From Subdoligranulum variabile (GTDB taxonomy: Bacteria; Bacillota; Clostridia; Oscillospirales; Ruminococcaceae): a stretch of DNA of 64,000 nucleotides. Positions 41,652-50,092 of the stretch are shown in pieces. Position 1 is the stretch's first letter; each line of letters opens with the position of its first letter. The position numbers and the translations under genes were made by a program. The DNA lies in contig QAKI01000052.1 of assembly GCA_003343905.1 (NCBI GenBank), forward strand, positions 1 to 64,000, read 5' to 3'. Below the pieces are notes generated by a model. That model ran no database searches. It was given only the letters and a program-made list of their open reading frames with translations, and had not been told where the DNA came from.

Positions 41652-41680
41652 ATTATAACGGCAAACCGCGCAAAAGGCAA
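41652..41680 (-). promoter_or_regulatory. Sigma-A promoter of the two-component operon
   Basis: Minus strand: -35 TTGCCT (41680-41675), 17-base spacer, perfect -10 TATAAT (41657-41652). Confidence 0.65.
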
Positions 41681-41690
41681 TTTGCGGCGC

Positions 41691-41733
41691 AAAAAAGCCG
41701 GGGCGACACGGCAAAGCGCCATGCCGCCCCGGC
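41691..41733 (-). terminator. Terminator of the beta-galactosidase gene
   Basis: On the minus strand the arms GCCGGGGCG and CGCCCCGGC enclose a second small stem and are followed by six T. It begins 25 bases after the stop. Confidence 0.8.
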
Positions 41734-41757
41734 AGCGTGCAGATCATGCCGCGGGGG

Positions 41758-44547
41758 TCAGTCCAGCATCAGGCGGAAGGAAGTTTCCCAGTCCCGTTCG
41801 CCGCACAGGCGGTAGGGTTCCTCCACATCGGTGCCCCAACTGTCGATGCCGCCCACGCCGCGCACGGCCCCCAGCACCGTCACATTGGTGCGGCCGGTGG
41901 CGGGCAGTTCTTCAGTGTGCTGGGCCGCTTCCAGTTCCTGCGCCGTGTTGGGCAGGGCGCTGAACGCGAAGGGCGCGCCGCAGCTTTGCAGTTCCAGCGC
42001 GGCGGCGGCACGGCCGCGGCTGTCCCGCTGCTGCAGCACCGCGCGGCGGGTGCCCATATGCACGCCGCCGTCCTGCGGGACCAGATGCGGCTCGATGTGG
42101 GGCGTTTCCTCCCAGCAGCCGAACTCCGCGCCCTTATAGCGGTCGGGGTAGGTTTCGCCCGAAAGGCCGGTCCAGCGGGTGGCCGCCACGGGGGCCGCCG
42201 TCTGGAACCGCACGCCGAAGCAGGGCAGTTCCGGCGCGCCGGGCACGCCGTGGTAGACCGCGTCCACCTTCAGCGCGCCTTTGTTTTCCACCGTATAGGT
42301 CACTTCCACCGCGGCGTCCGGCACAGTGGGCAGGGCGAAGCGGTAGCGCAGGGCCACCTGCTGTTCGCTCTTTTCGAGGATTTCCGGCTGCGGGGCTTTT
42401 GCCAAAGCGTCGGCGGCCAGCCAGGCCGCGCTGCGCTGGGCAAAGCCGCAGCCCCGGTCGTTGTCGGTGGAAGCGCGCCACAGCGCCGGGCGGGGCGCGC
42501 GCCACAGCCATTCGGTCCCCCGCACCCGCAGCGAAACGGGGCCGCCCTCGGTGTAGGAGAACAAAATTTCAAACCCGTCGCCCCGCACGCCCAGGTTACC
42601 GTCGCCCTCCACGACGGTCAGGGGCCGGGCCGGGCGGGCCTGCCACTGGGCGGCCAGGTCGCCGTCGGCGGCGCGGGCAGCCGCAGCGTTGCGGGCGTCC
42701 TGCGCGGCGCGGGCCGCCGCATCGGCGTACCAGTAGCGGACTTCCTGCATGGCGGGCTTTTCGGCGCCGTCGGCATAGACGATGCCGTTGCCGCTGAAAT
42801 TATAATCGGTGGTGCGCTCGCCAAAGTCGCCGCCGTAGCCCATGGCCCGCCGCCCGCAGGCGTCGCTGTGCCAGAGGGCCTGGTCCATGTAGTCCCAGAT
42901 GAAGCCGCCCTGATACTGGGGGTATTCTTCGGCCAGGCGGATATAGCTTTCCATGCCGCCCAGGCTGTTGCCCATATCGTGCATATACTCGCAGAGGATG
43001 AAGGGCTTGGCCGGTTTGGATTCCAGATAGGCCCGGATCTCCTCCGGCTTGGCGTACATCCGGCTCTCCATATCGCTGATGCGGTCGAAGGCGCGGTTAT
43101 GGAACACGCCCTCGTAGTGTACCAGCCGTCCGGGGTCCTGCGCGTGGAAGAAGTCGCTCATCGCCAGAATGTCCTCGCCCGCGTAGCTTTCGTTGCCGCA
43201 GGACCAGATCAGCACGGCGGCGTGGTTCTTGTCCCGCTCGAACATGCTGCGCGCGCGGTCCACCACGCAGTCCCGCCATTCGGGCAGGCTGCCGGGCACG
43301 TTCCAGCTCGGTTCCACCGCGCCCAGCTTCTGCCAGCTTCCGTGGCTTTCCAGGTTGGCTTCGTCGATCATATAGATGCCGTTTTCATCGCACAGGTCGT
43401 ACCACAGGCTCTGGTCCGGGTAGTGGCAGGTGCGCACGGCGTTGATGTTGTTGCGGCGCAGCACCGCCATGGCGGCGTGCATATCCTCCGGGCCGATGGC
43501 GCGGCCTTTTTCGGCGCTCCATTCATGGCGGTTGACGCCGTTGAACACCACCCGTTCGCCGTTCAGGCACATAATGCCGTCGATCATCTCAAAGCGGCGG
43601 AAGCCGATGTTGTAGGGCACGACCTCCTGCACGGCGCCCGCGGCGTCGGTCACGGTCAGCAGCGCATGGTACAGCGTGGGGTTGGCGTGGCTCCAGGGCT
43701 GCACGCCCTCCAGTTCCAGCGTGTCGCCGGTGACCGGCCCGTCATAGAGGGCATAGCCCTCGCCGTCGGTCAGGCGCAGATGCACCGACGCGCCCGCCGT
43801 TTCGCCTTCCAGTTTCAGGCGGGGGGTCAGGGTGCCGGTGGTGTTGTCGGCTTCCAGCCCGGCCTGCAGCCACAGGTCGGCCAGATGCACCCTGGGCTTG
43901 GCGTAGAGGTAGACCGGGCGGAAGATGCCCGAAAAACGGAAGAAGTCCTGATCTTCCAGCCAGGAAGCACTGCACCGCTTGTGTACCTCGGCACAGATGC
44001 GGTTGACGCCGTCGTGCAGGTAGGGCGTCAGCTCAAACTCCGAGGGGGTGAAGGTATCCTCGGCATAGCCGACGAAGGCGCCGTTGCACCACAGGTAGAG
44101 CGCCTGTTCCACGCCCTGGAAGCTGATGCAGACCCGCTGGCCCCGCAGCCCTTCGTCCAGCGTGAACTCCTTCACATAGCTGCCCACCGGCGCATGGTCC
44201 CAGTCGATCTGCGGCGGGCGCAGGGCGGCGCGGCCGTCCCAGGGGTAGAGGGTGTTGGTGTACTGCACCTGGCCGTAGCCCTGCAGTTCGATGTGCCCGG
44301 GCACGGCGATGGTCCCGAAGGCCGAGAGGTCCGCCCCCTCCTGCCAGAAATCCGCCGGGCGGGCGGCGGGGCATTCGCTCCAGGCAAAGCGCCATTCCCC
44401 GTCCAGGCTTTGGCGCAGGCTGGAACGGCGGGCGGCGGCTTCCTCCGGGGTGCGGTAGGCTACATGGTCGGAATGGGCATCCAGCCGGTTGACGGCGAAC
44501 ACGGTGGGGTCGGTCAGCCAGCAGAGTTTGGGTTCTTTGGCGGTCAT
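41758..44547 (-). CDS. Beta-galactosidase, GH2 family
   Basis: 929 residues, LacZ-like architecture: sugar-binding jelly roll (about 40-210), immunoglobulin-like domain, TIM barrel (about 325-600), second Ig-like domain and the C-terminal beta-sandwich small chain. The acid/base is E453 in WSCGNES and the nucleophile E520 in ILCEYMHDMGNS; NRHEWS and TCHYPDQ are active-site loops. No signal peptide, so lactose or a galactoside is cleaved in the cytoplasm. The ATG at 44547 is preferred because AAGGAG is eight bases before it. The linker near 640-665 is alanine-rich. No transporter or regulator is adjacent. Confidence 0.93.
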   Translation of the reverse strand: MTAKEPKLCWLTDPTVFAVNRLDAHSDHVAYRTPEEAAARRSSLRQSLDGEWRFAWSECPAARPADFWQEGADLSAFGTIAVPGHIELQGYGQVQYTNTLYPWDGRAALRPPQIDWDHAPVGSYVKEFTLDEGLRGQRVCISFQGVEQALYLWCNGAFVGYAEDTFTPSEFELTPYLHDGVNRICAEVHKRCSASWLEDQDFFRFSGIFRPVYLYAKPRVHLADLWLQAGLEADNTTGTLTPRLKLEGETAGASVHLRLTDGEGYALYDGPVTGDTLELEGVQPWSHANPTLYHALLTVTDAAGAVQEVVPYNIGFRRFEMIDGIMCLNGERVVFNGVNRHEWSAEKGRAIGPEDMHAAMAVLRRNNINAVRTCHYPDQSLWYDLCDENGIYMIDEANLESHGSWQKLGAVEPSWNVPGSLPEWRDCVVDRARSMFERDKNHAAVLIWSCGNESYAGEDILAMSDFFHAQDPGRLVHYEGVFHNRAFDRISDMESRMYAKPEEIRAYLESKPAKPFILCEYMHDMGNSLGGMESYIRLAEEYPQYQGGFIWDYMDQALWHSDACGRRAMGYGGDFGERTTDYNFSGNGIVYADGAEKPAMQEVRYWYADAAARAAQDARNAAAARAADGDLAAQWQARPARPLTVVEGDGNLGVRGDGFEILFSYTEGGPVSLRVRGTEWLWRAPRPALWRASTDNDRGCGFAQRSAAWLAADALAKAPQPEILEKSEQQVALRYRFALPTVPDAAVEVTYTVENKGALKVDAVYHGVPGAPELPCFGVRFQTAAPVAATRWTGLSGETYPDRYKGAEFGCWEETPHIEPHLVPQDGGVHMGTRRAVLQQRDSRGRAAAALELQSCGAPFAFSALPNTAQELEAAQHTEELPATGRTNVTVLGAVRGVGGIDSWGTDVEEPYRLCGERDWETSFRLMLD

Positions 44548-44588
44548 GGTCAGGCTCCTTTCTGTGAGCGGCACGTTTTGTCCTTACC

Positions 44589-44617
44589 AGTGTACCGCCT
44601 TGCGGGCCTGGACGCAA
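44589..44617 (-). promoter_or_regulatory. Probable promoter of the beta-galactosidase gene
   Basis: Minus strand: -35 TTGCGT (44617-44612), 17-base spacer, -10 TACACT (44594-44589). A small palindrome ACAAC-CAATA-GTTGT at 44673-44687 lies upstream and could be an operator. Confidence 0.45.
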
Positions 44618-44744
44618 TACCCGTTTTCAAATTATTTTTGCGGAAAGTTTTCGGCGGATTTCATTGCATTTCACAACCAATAGTTGTAAAATCACGGTAC
44701 AGCCCCGGCACAGGGCCGGGCGCTGCCATACTGGGAAAGGGGGC

Positions 44745-44945
44745 ATGCCATGCGTGTGTGAACTGACGCCGGAACGTGTGCTGGGGGAACTGGCCGCCAT
44801 CGCCTTTGCCGAGCCCGGCGCGGGCAGCGGCAGCGGGGCCGTCAAGGTGGCGGACAAGCTGCGCGCCCTGGAAATGCTGTACAAGCACCTGGGCCTGGGC
44901 GACGGCCAGACCGGCGAAGGGGTGGTCATCGTGGATGAAAGCTGA
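44745..44945 (+). pseudogene. Phage terminase small subunit, C-terminal remnant
   Basis: 66 residues from the ATG at 44745. VLGELAAIAF, then VKVADKLRALEMLYKHLGLG and a final VVIVDES match the C-terminal part of small terminase subunits of PBSX-like phages, which normally have 150-230 residues. The N-terminal DNA-binding domain is missing and no trace of it is visible upstream, where the beta-galactosidase promoter lies. An AAAGGGGGC site precedes the ATG, so the fragment may still be translated. It directly precedes the large-subunit gene. Confidence 0.65.
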
Positions 44946-44972
44946 CGCGCGCAAAAAAGGAGGGACTGACCC

Positions 44973-46217
44973 ATGCGCATACAACTCAAACAGGTGATCC
45001 CGCCGGTGTTCTGGCCGGTGCACCAGTCCGTGCGCAGCGGCGCCGTGCGGGAGGTGGTCGCCAAGGGCGGGCGCGGTTCGGGCAAGTCCAGCTATCTTTC
45101 GCTGGAATTGGTCTATGAACTGCTGCGCCACCCGGACTGCCACGCCGTGGTGCTGCGCAAGGTGGCGGGCACGCTGCGCAACAGCGTGTACAATCAGATC
45201 GTGTGGGCCATCGGCGCGCTGGGGTGCGCGCCCTACTTCCGCTGCACGGTCAGCCCGATGGAATGCACCTACCTGCCCACGGGGCAGAAGATCCTGTTTT
45301 TCGGCCTGGACGATGCGGGCAAGCTCAAAAGTTTGAAGGTGCCGTTCGGCGCTGTGGGGCTTTGTTGGTTTGAGGAGCTGGACCAGTTCGACGGGCCGGA
45401 GGAAGTACGCAGCGTGGAGCAGAGCATCCTGCGCGGCGGGGACTGGACGCTGACGCTCAAGAGTTTCAATCCCCCGGCCATGGCCCGCAGCTGGGTGAAC
45501 CGCTACGCGCTGGAAACACGCCCCGGCAAGCTGGTGCATCATTCCACCTACCGCGACCTGCCGCGGGAATTTTTGGGCGAGCGGTTCTGGGCCGACGCCG
45601 AGCATTTGCAGCGGTCCAACCCCGACGCCTACCGGCACGAGTACGGCGGCGAGGTGGTGGGCAGCGGCGCTGCGGTGTTCGACAACCTGTGCCTGCGCGC
45701 CGTGCCGGACGAGGAGATCGCCGCGCTGGACCGGCTGTACCACGGGGTGGACTGGGGCTGGTACCCCGACCCCTGGGCCTACAACGCCGTAAGCTACGAC
45801 CCGGCGCGGCGCACGCTGGTGATCTTTGACGAGCTGACCCGCACGCGCACGCCCAACCGGGACACCGCCCGCCTGCTGCTGGAACGGGGCGTGGGCGGCG
45901 ATGAGGGCGGCCCGCTGACCGCCGACGCGGCCGAGCCGAAATCCTGCGCCGACTACCGTGCCGCGGGGCTGCCCTGCCGCGCGGCGCTGAAAGGCCCCGG
46001 CAGCCTGCGCCAGAGCATGAAGTGGCTGCAGGGGCTAGCGGCCATCGTCATCGACCCGGCGCGCTGCCCGGCCACGGCGGCGGAATTCAGCGAGTATGAG
46101 TACGAGCGCGACCCCCACACCGGCGAAGTGCTGCCCGGCTACCCCGACGTGAACAATCACCACATCGATGCGGTGCGCTACGCGGTGGAAAGCATCTGGC
46201 GGCGGCGCGGGGCGTAA
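44973..46217 (+). CDS. Phage terminase large subunit (PBSX type)
   Basis: 414 residues, normal for the family and without visible damage. The ATPase domain has Walker A GGRGSGKS near residue 33 and Walker B GLCWFEELDQF; the C-terminal RNase H-like nuclease domain includes HGVDWGWYPDP, TADAAEPKS and the final HHIDAVRYA, which supply the acidic residues. It would cut and package phage DNA. No portal, capsid or other phage gene follows, so this is an orphan. AAGGAGG precedes the ATG. GC content equals that of the host, which suggests long residence. Confidence 0.9.
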   Translation: MRIQLKQVIPPVFWPVHQSVRSGAVREVVAKGGRGSGKSSYLSLELVYELLRHPDCHAVVLRKVAGTLRNSVYNQIVWAIGALGCAPYFRCTVSPMECTYLPTGQKILFFGLDDAGKLKSLKVPFGAVGLCWFEELDQFDGPEEVRSVEQSILRGGDWTLTLKSFNPPAMARSWVNRYALETRPGKLVHHSTYRDLPREFLGERFWADAEHLQRSNPDAYRHEYGGEVVGSGAAVFDNLCLRAVPDEEIAALDRLYHGVDWGWYPDPWAYNAVSYDPARRTLVIFDELTRTRTPNRDTARLLLERGVGGDEGGPLTADAAEPKSCADYRAAGLPCRAALKGPGSLRQSMKWLQGLAAIVIDPARCPATAAEFSEYEYERDPHTGEVLPGYPDVNNHHIDAVRYAVESIWRRRGA

Positions 46218-46294
46218 CTTTGTCAAAAGGGGCAACACTCGCCCACGGCAATTGCCTAAGGCTCGTGTTTCCCCTCTTTGAAATCCCCTTCGAC

Positions 46295-46357
46295 AAAATT
46301 TTGCGGCAAATCGCGCACTCGGCCCACGGGCCTTGCACACTCTTGCCGCAAAATTTT
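46295..46357. repeat. Long inverted repeat after the terminase gene
   Basis: Perfect 15-bp arms AAAATTTTGCGGCAA (46295-46309) and its complement (46343-46357) enclose a 33-base loop with its own GGCCCACGGGCC hairpin. An imperfect inverted repeat of about 48 bases precedes it (near 46227-46275) and a GTTGCCAGC/GCTGGCAAC pair follows (near 46367-46401). No coding sequence is supported. Confidence 0.65.
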
Positions 46358-46430
46358 CCTGTATGTGTTGCCAGCGTCGGCACATGTCCGCCGCTGGCAA
46401 CGGATTTTTACCATTTGTTGACAGTCTGAA

Positions 46431-46465
46431 CGTCCCCGCCAGCGGCGGGGACGGTTTTCTTTTTA
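46431..46465 (+). terminator. Strong terminator before the YczE-like gene end
   Basis: Ten-bp stem CGTCCCCGCC/GGCGGGGACG around AGC, followed by GTTTTCTTTTT. It would stop terminase transcription before the converging gene. Confidence 0.85.
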
Positions 46466-46469
46466 TCGT

Positions 46470-47129
46470 TTACCGGCTGGTCATGCCGGTGGCAGCCAGC
46501 AGCGGGCGGCGGCAGAGGGCGTTGAACCCGGCGATGGCCCGGCCCACCCCCACCATAGAGAGCAGCGTTCCCAGCCCCACGCCCAGCAGCACATCGCCCA
46601 GGCAGAACCCCAGCAGCAGCGACACCGCCACGCAGCCGATGTCGAAGCAGTTTTTGCAGAAGCCCAGTTCCCGCCCGGTGACCCGCGCGATGGTCCCCAC
46701 GATGCCGTCCCCCGGGTTGGGGATCAACTGCATGGACACCGTCATGGCGGCGCCCGCCCCTGTGAACACGATGGCCGCCGCCAGCAGGGCCAGGTCCGCG
46801 GCCAGCGCGCCGCTCTGGTACGGGATGAGGGCGGCGAACACATTGAGGAACCGGGTGAACACGATGCTCAGGGGGATCTGCAGCAGGTCGGTCCACTGGC
46901 GTTTTTCGCCCTTGATGACGAACTGGGCCGCCACCAGCAGGCAGTACACGGCCAGCGTCAGATTGCCGAAATCCCACCCGGTGGCCTGGCTGAGCGTAAA
47001 GGGCACCGACACGATGGCCGACGCCCCCAGCCCGGTCTTGGTATTCAGCGTAAGGCCCAGCGCCAGCAGCACCATGCCCAACAGGTAGAAGCCCCAGCGG
47101 GCGAAGGTTTGTTGTCTGGTTCGTTCCAT
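46470..47129 (-). CDS. YczE-like integral membrane protein
   Basis: 219 residues, about six membrane helices. LNTKTGLGASAIVSVPFTLS after the first helix and the internal GDG turn in QLIPNPGDGIVGTIAR are typical of the YczE/YyaS family. These proteins have no established function; some sit beside regulators or antibiotic synthesis genes. The ATG at 47129 has GGAGTGG upstream; the longer frame is rejected. Confidence 0.8.
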   Translation of the reverse strand: MERTRQQTFARWGFYLLGMVLLALGLTLNTKTGLGASAIVSVPFTLSQATGWDFGNLTLAVYCLLVAAQFVIKGEKRQWTDLLQIPLSIVFTRFLNVFAALIPYQSGALAADLALLAAAIVFTGAGAAMTVSMQLIPNPGDGIVGTIARVTGRELGFCKNCFDIGCVAVSLLLGFCLGDVLLGVGLGTLLSMVGVGRAIAGFNALCRRPLLAATGMTSR

Positions 47130-47303
47130 CCTTTTCCACTCCTTATCCACTATGTAAGGATATACCCGTGCAGCCAAAATGTCAATTTGGAACGGCGCGG
47201 GGCGTAATTCGTTTGACAGGCGCGGCGGTTTTTGCTATACTTCCTCATTAAGAACCATCGGAAAACCAAAGCGTTTTTCCAAACGGATCGGAGGAAATAT
47301 CGG

Positions 47304-47693
47304 ATGAAAACTGCCCTTAAAGTCGTTTCTATTCTGGATCTTTTCAGCGGCATCATGGTCGCGTTCTCGGCTGTGGCGTACATCTTCCTGTTTGCCGCGG
47401 CGCTGGCTTCCGGCGCGCAGGGCGAAGTCGGCGCCGTCGTGCTGGGCATCGTGCTGATGGTGGCCACCAGCGTGCTGGAGATCGTCTGCTGCGTCATGGG
47501 CCTGCGGGCCGTGCGGGACCCCCGCCAGGCCATGCCCGCCGTCATGCTGGGCGGCATTTCGCTGCTGTTCGCGCTGTTCTCTCTGGCGACGGCGTTCTCG
47601 CTGGTAGGCCTGCTGCAATGCCTGATCCCCGCCATCTACTTTACCTGCGCGCTGGGGCTGAAAAACCGCGCCAACCAGGACTCTCTGCACTAA
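47304..47693 (+). CDS. Small four-helix membrane protein
   Basis: 129 residues with four hydrophobic helices (about 8-35, 43-66, 78-96 and 99-118). GGAGGAAA precedes the ATG at 47304, so translation is likely. It resembles the broad group of DUF4064/DUF4190-like small membrane proteins but I cannot name a family with confidence. Divergent from the YczE-like gene; a terminator follows. Confidence 0.7.
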   Translation: MKTALKVVSILDLFSGIMVAFSAVAYIFLFAAALASGAQGEVGAVVLGIVLMVATSVLEIVCCVMGLRAVRDPRQAMPAVMLGGISLLFALFSLATAFSLVGLLQCLIPAIYFTCALGLKNRANQDSLH

Positions 47694-47712
47694 AAATTAT
47701 CACAACAAAAGG

Positions 47713-47744
47713 CCGCGGGGCGTACCGAATGGTACGCCCCGCGG
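47713..47744. terminator. Bidirectional terminator
   Basis: Perfect 14-bp stem CCGCGGGGCGTACC/GGTACGCCCCGCGG around GAAT, with TTTTTATTTTTT on the plus strand. It separates the small membrane protein gene from the converging BlaR1-like gene. Confidence 0.85.
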
Positions 47745-47773
47745 TTTTTATTTTTTGCGGTCGCGGCTGTCCG

Positions 47774-50089
47774 TCAGCCGTTTTGCAGTTGGGATAGTTG
47801 CTGATTGACCGTTTCCTGCGTTTCTTCCACGAGCGCGCTCTGACGTTCCAGATCAGCGATCTGCCGTTCCAGTTCCGCGACCTGTTCTTCGATCTGCGCG
47901 GCCTGCGCTTCTTCCCCGGCGGCGGTCAGGCGGTCCCGATCGGCCTGCAGCGCGTCGCGCTGCTGCTGTTCGGCTTCGCTCTGCGCTTTCAGTTCTTCGA
48001 TCTGCGCCTGCAGTTCTACGGCCTGCCGCTGCAAGGCTTCCGCCTGGATCTGGTCCAGCGACTGCTGCACCGCGATTTTGGCTTTGAGTTCCTCGGCCTG
48101 TTCGACCGTCAACACCGTGTTGGATGAGAGGGGCGCGCCCGTGACCACAGACGGATCGATCAGCACGCCGTCAATCATCACTTCAAAATGCAGATGATTG
48201 CCGGTGGAGTTTCCGGTGCTGCCCACATGGCCGATCAGATCCCCGGCCTTGACCACTTGGCCTGCCTGGACGGTCAGATCGTCCAGGTGCGCATAGACAG
48301 TATTCCAACGGTGGCCGTCGGCGCCTGCGCCGTGGTCGATCCCGACCCAGTTGCCGAAAACAGAATTATACTCCGCCACCGTCACCGCGCCGTCCTGGGC
48401 GGCATACACCGGCGTGCCGGCATCCGCCGTCACATCCGTGCCCCGGTGGGTCCCGTCCATGACCCTGCTGATGTACTTAAACTCCTGCAGCGGGCTTTGC
48501 AGCAGCGCGCTGTTGGCCGGGTCGTCCAGGTTCGGCAGGCCCGCTGTGTTGGGCGTGAAGGCCACCGTGGCGGCCTTGTGGCTGTCACAATCGGCACGCA
48601 GCTGTGCGGCCACGTCCTCCGTCAGTTCGCTGTCGTCTCCTTCCCCGTAATCGGTAAAGTACCGGGGTTCTGCCAGCACACCGTCCACCATCGCCTCAAA
48701 ATGGAGCGCATTGCCGGTGGCGTTACCGGTAGAACCCACATAGCCCAGCAGGTCCCCGGCCTTGACGGTCTGGCCCGGTTCCACGGCCAGTTCCCGCATA
48801 TGGCCGTAGAGGGTCACCCACCGGCGACCGTCGGCAGCGGCGCCATGGTCCAACTGGACATAGTTGCCCCAAGACCAGTGGTAAGTTGCCGACTGAACGT
48901 AGCCATCCTGGGCGGCATACACCGGCGTGCCCGCGGGGGCGCACAGGTCGTCGCCCCGGTGGCCGCCCGCTACCATATAGCGGCTGATGTAGGTGTAGTC
49001 CACCGGGCAGAGAAAGCGCGGGCTGTTGGCCGGGTCGTCCAGATTGGGCAGGCCCGCCGTATTGGGCGTGAAAGTCACGGCGTTCTCCGGCGTGGCAGGC
49101 GGCTGTTCGGCGGCAGGTCCTTCGGCAGCGGCCGGTTCGGCGGCCGTTTCCGGCGTGGCCTCGGCCACCTGGGGCTGCATCATGCAGGCCGTCACGCTGA
49201 CCCCCACGGCCAGCGCGCAGACCAGCAGCGCCCCGGCGCCCAGGCGGCGGTAATGCAGCAAATGCACGATGCGCTGCTTGACGCTGCCCTGCCCGAAGGC
49301 CAGACTGCCCGGCGCCATGCGGCTTTGCAGGGCATATTGCAGGATGCTTTCGCAGTAGGCGTTGCGGGCGGCGGCGTCACAGCCGCGCACGGCGGCTTCG
49401 TCGCAGGCGGCTTCCATCTCCCGCTCCAACTGGCGGAAGGCCAGCCATGCCAGCGGGTTGAACCAATGCAGGCAGACCACCGCGTAATACAGCGGTTTTA
49501 CCAGCGGGTCCCGCCTGCGCAGGTGGGTGCGCTCATGCAGCAGCACCGACTGCCGCGCCGCCCCCGCAAGACCGGCGGGCAGATAGATCCGCGGCCGCAG
49601 GATGCCCAGTGTGAAGGGCGCGGGCACACAGGTCCCGCTGTAGCAGCCGTCGGGCGTTTTGCAGGCCAGCGCCACCGTGCGGCGCAGCCGGGCATACCCC
49701 GCCACGGCCCGCACGGCCAGCACCAGCACGCCCAGCGCCCACACGGCGGCCAGCAGGTGCCAAACCGTCAGCGTTTGGTACCAGGGCACGGGGGCGGGCT
49801 GCTGCACCGGCGCTGCCGTCACAGTGGGCGCCGGCAGGGGAGCCATGGGTTCGGCCAGGGCCTGCACGGTATCGGCCGCCTGGGCAAGCTGTTGGTTCTG
49901 CGGGCGGGGCAGCGTAAGGGGGATGCCCCAGGGCAGTGCAAAGCGCACGCCCACCGCCAGCCACAGCCAGCACAGCCAACGGCTGGGCGTATGGGCACGG
50001 CGCAGCACCGCACTGACGGCCAGCGCCCCCAGCGCCGCCGCACCGCCCCAAAGGCTGAGCAGCAGCAGTTGCATCACGGCGTCACGCAT
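47774..50089 (-). CDS. BlaR1-like M56 metallopeptidase fused to two M23 domains and a coiled coil
   Basis: 771 residues. Part 1 (about 1-300) is an M56 antirepressor module: helices near 5-28, 36-58, 108-131 and 283-301, with H185-ERT-H189 as the zinc motif and E224/D230 nearby. Part 2 is extracytoplasmic: two M23 LytM-like domains, each preceded by FTPNTAGLPNLDDPANS (340-356 and 511-527), an internal duplication with a 171-residue period. Domain B has H548-x3-D552, H601 and H632-L-H634, all expected. Domain A has H377-x3-D381, H430 and H463 but alanine 461 in place of the catalytic histidine. Part 3 (about 662-768) is a coiled coil. It starts three bases after blaI with a good AAGGAGG site. 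In known BlaR1 proteins this position holds a beta-lactam-binding domain; here a peptidoglycan-binding or hydrolysing unit replaces it. Confidence 0.9.
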   Translation of the reverse strand: MRDAVMQLLLLSLWGGAAALGALAVSAVLRRAHTPSRWLCWLWLAVGVRFALPWGIPLTLPRPQNQQLAQAADTVQALAEPMAPLPAPTVTAAPVQQPAPVPWYQTLTVWHLLAAVWALGVLVLAVRAVAGYARLRRTVALACKTPDGCYSGTCVPAPFTLGILRPRIYLPAGLAGAARQSVLLHERTHLRRRDPLVKPLYYAVVCLHWFNPLAWLAFRQLEREMEAACDEAAVRGCDAAARNAYCESILQYALQSRMAPGSLAFGQGSVKQRIVHLLHYRRLGAGALLVCALAVGVSVTACMMQPQVAEATPETAAEPAAAEGPAAEQPPATPENAVTFTPNTAGLPNLDDPANSPRFLCPVDYTYISRYMVAGGHRGDDLCAPAGTPVYAAQDGYVQSATYHWSWGNYVQLDHGAAADGRRWVTLYGHMRELAVEPGQTVKAGDLLGYVGSTGNATGNALHFEAMVDGVLAEPRYFTDYGEGDDSELTEDVAAQLRADCDSHKAATVAFTPNTAGLPNLDDPANSALLQSPLQEFKYISRVMDGTHRGTDVTADAGTPVYAAQDGAVTVAEYNSVFGNWVGIDHGAGADGHRWNTVYAHLDDLTVQAGQVVKAGDLIGHVGSTGNSTGNHLHFEVMIDGVLIDPSVVTGAPLSSNTVLTVEQAEELKAKIAVQQSLDQIQAEALQRQAVELQAQIEELKAQSEAEQQQRDALQADRDRLTAAGEEAQAAQIEEQVAELERQIADLERQSALVEETQETVNQQLSQLQNG

Positions 50090-50092
50090 GGG

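Noticed and set aside
41737..44766. A 1009-codon plus-strand frame
   Set aside because: Antisense to the beta-galactosidase gene, whose active-site motifs and terminator are clear on the minus strand.
44745..46217. Intact prophage
   Set aside because: Only the terminase pair is present; flanking genes are beta-galactosidase and a YczE-like protein, with no integrase, portal, capsid or lysis genes.
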